A stretch of DNA of 5,845 nt from assembly GCA_903864555.1 (NCBI GenBank), contig CAIPGJ010000223.1, positions 1 to 5,845 on the forward strand, written 5' to 3'. The number at the start of each line of letters is the position of its first letter. Within the stretch, counting starts at the first letter, position 1. The DNA is from an uncultured Pseudomonadota bacterium. Its GTDB lineage: Bacteria > Pseudomonadota > Gammaproteobacteria > Burkholderiales > SG8-39. The notes beneath the pieces are model-generated. The model saw only the letters and a program-made list of their open reading frames with translations. It searched no databases and was not told where the DNA came from. Of this stretch, positions 5,512 through 5,845 are shown piece after piece. The position numbers and the translations under genes were made by a program.

Positions 5512-5556
5512 TTCGTCGATTTCCGGGTGCGGGTGCGGCAGGACTGCGGGTGTTAA
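5512..5556. repeat. Diverged outer arm left of repeat copy B
   Basis: TTCGTCGATTTCCGG (5512-5526) matches the reverse complement of 1901-1915 at 13 of 15 positions. GCGGCAGG (5535-5542) matches the reverse complement of 1883-1890 exactly. The last stretch, ending GGGTGTTAA, matches the reverse complement of the bases just right of copy A. The order and approximate spacing are kept, with about a 2-nt length difference. Confidence 0.55.
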
Positions 5557-5801
5557 CCCCCTTGTCAAAGGGGGCCGACTCGTGAGCGCAGCGAACGAGC
5601 GGGGGGATTTTCTCCCGCTGCCTTTATCGTTCGCCAGTCATGACCGGATGCGGGCCCTGAGTGTCCTCCGGTGCTTCCCATCTGCAAGGCAACAGCCGTG
5701 CTCAGGGTTCATGCAATGTCGGCAAAAGGCCATGAAACCAGCCTGGTTGGCCAAAATCCCCCCGCTGGCCTGCGGCCAGTCGGCCCCCTTTGACAAGGGG
5801 G
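5557..5801. repeat. 245-bp structured repeat, copy B (MITE-like, terminal inverted repeats)
   Basis: This is the same element as copy A, in the same orientation and of exactly equal length. The first 61 nt are identical, and 14 differences are confined to the inner part and one base near the right hairpin. The terminal 18-nt hairpins are at 5557-5574 and 5784-5801. The CTCGT...ACGAG left inner hairpin and the CTGGCC-TGC-GGCCAG right inner hairpin are unchanged. It follows the DUF883-like gene. With copy A it brackets 3688 bp. Confidence 0.9.
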
Positions 5802-5845
5802 TAAACCCCGGGCCTGCCAAGCTTGCTGCCAATGCCATCCCCGGA

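Noticed and set aside
5494..5574. CRISPR-like reading of the repeated CCCCCTTGTCAAAGG units
   Set aside because: There are only two close units with one spacer-like gap, and they are explained as hairpin ends of a dispersed repeat. No regular array and no cas genes are present.
5638..5838. Minus-strand ORF in copy B, with a counterpart in copy A (within 1741-2109), sharing MNPEHGCCLADG
   Set aside because: The peptide similarity follows from the DNA repeat. Differences between copies change amino acids freely (S/N, L/F, L/F, G/C), the ORF ends run into unrelated flanking DNA in both copies, and there is no ribosome binding site. It is most likely not a protein gene.

Overview
The window is GC-rich and reads like a chromosomal segment of a betaproteobacterium, most likely Burkholderiales or Rhodocyclales. 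This rests on the Bug/TctC-type periplasmic receptor, the aromatic-degradation-type hydratase next to it, the hemerythrin-GGDEF protein and the DUF883-like small membrane protein. No RNA gene, CRISPR array, transposase or integrase was found.

Layout. (1) Bases 1-1527, plus strand: the C-terminal part of a 2-keto-4-pentenoate-hydratase-family enzyme, then, after 57 bp, a complete Bug/TctC solute-binding protein. They look like the end of a catabolic operon. (2) 1528-1922: an intergenic region filled by copy A of a 245-bp structured repeat (core 1624-1868) with an additional outer inverted repeat (1579-1598 and 1901-1920). It lies between the converging 3' ends of the Bug gene and the next gene. 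(3) 1923-3050, minus strand: a 375-aa hemerythrin-GGDEF diguanylate cyclase with all seven iron ligands, a GGEEL active site and an RxxD inhibitory site. (4) 3051-3302: a 252-bp intergenic region holding two copies of CAATCCGGA. (5) 3303-4475, minus strand: a 12-TM MFS transporter. Its best ATG and Shine-Dalgarno lie upstream at 4536 in another frame, which suggests a one-base frameshift near 4473-4476 or a TTG start. (6) 4537-5148: mostly non-coding. It contains a small plus-strand ORF (4734-4829) that seems to continue to 4945 in another frame, so it may be a broken gene. Nothing was recognised in 4946-5148 except the Shine-Dalgarno of the next gene. (7) 5149-5427, plus strand: a 92-aa DUF883/ElaB/YqjD-like protein with a C-terminal membrane anchor. 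(8) 5428-5845: a partial repeat end (5494-5508), then copy B of the 245-bp repeat (5557-5801).

The most notable non-genic feature is the repeat. Its two copies have exactly equal length, lie in the same orientation and differ at 14 of 245 positions by hand count. The first 61 nt are identical. The terminal inverted repeats contain an 18-nt hairpin and a second hairpin whose sequence differs between the two arms although both are self-complementary. This looks like a non-autonomous, MITE-like or structured intergenic repeat family. The two copies bracket the 3.7-kb segment carrying the cyclase, transporter and small membrane protein. Those genes show no obvious shared pathway beyond possible signalling, transport and stress roles. 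I did not find a clear new multi-gene defence or metabolic system.
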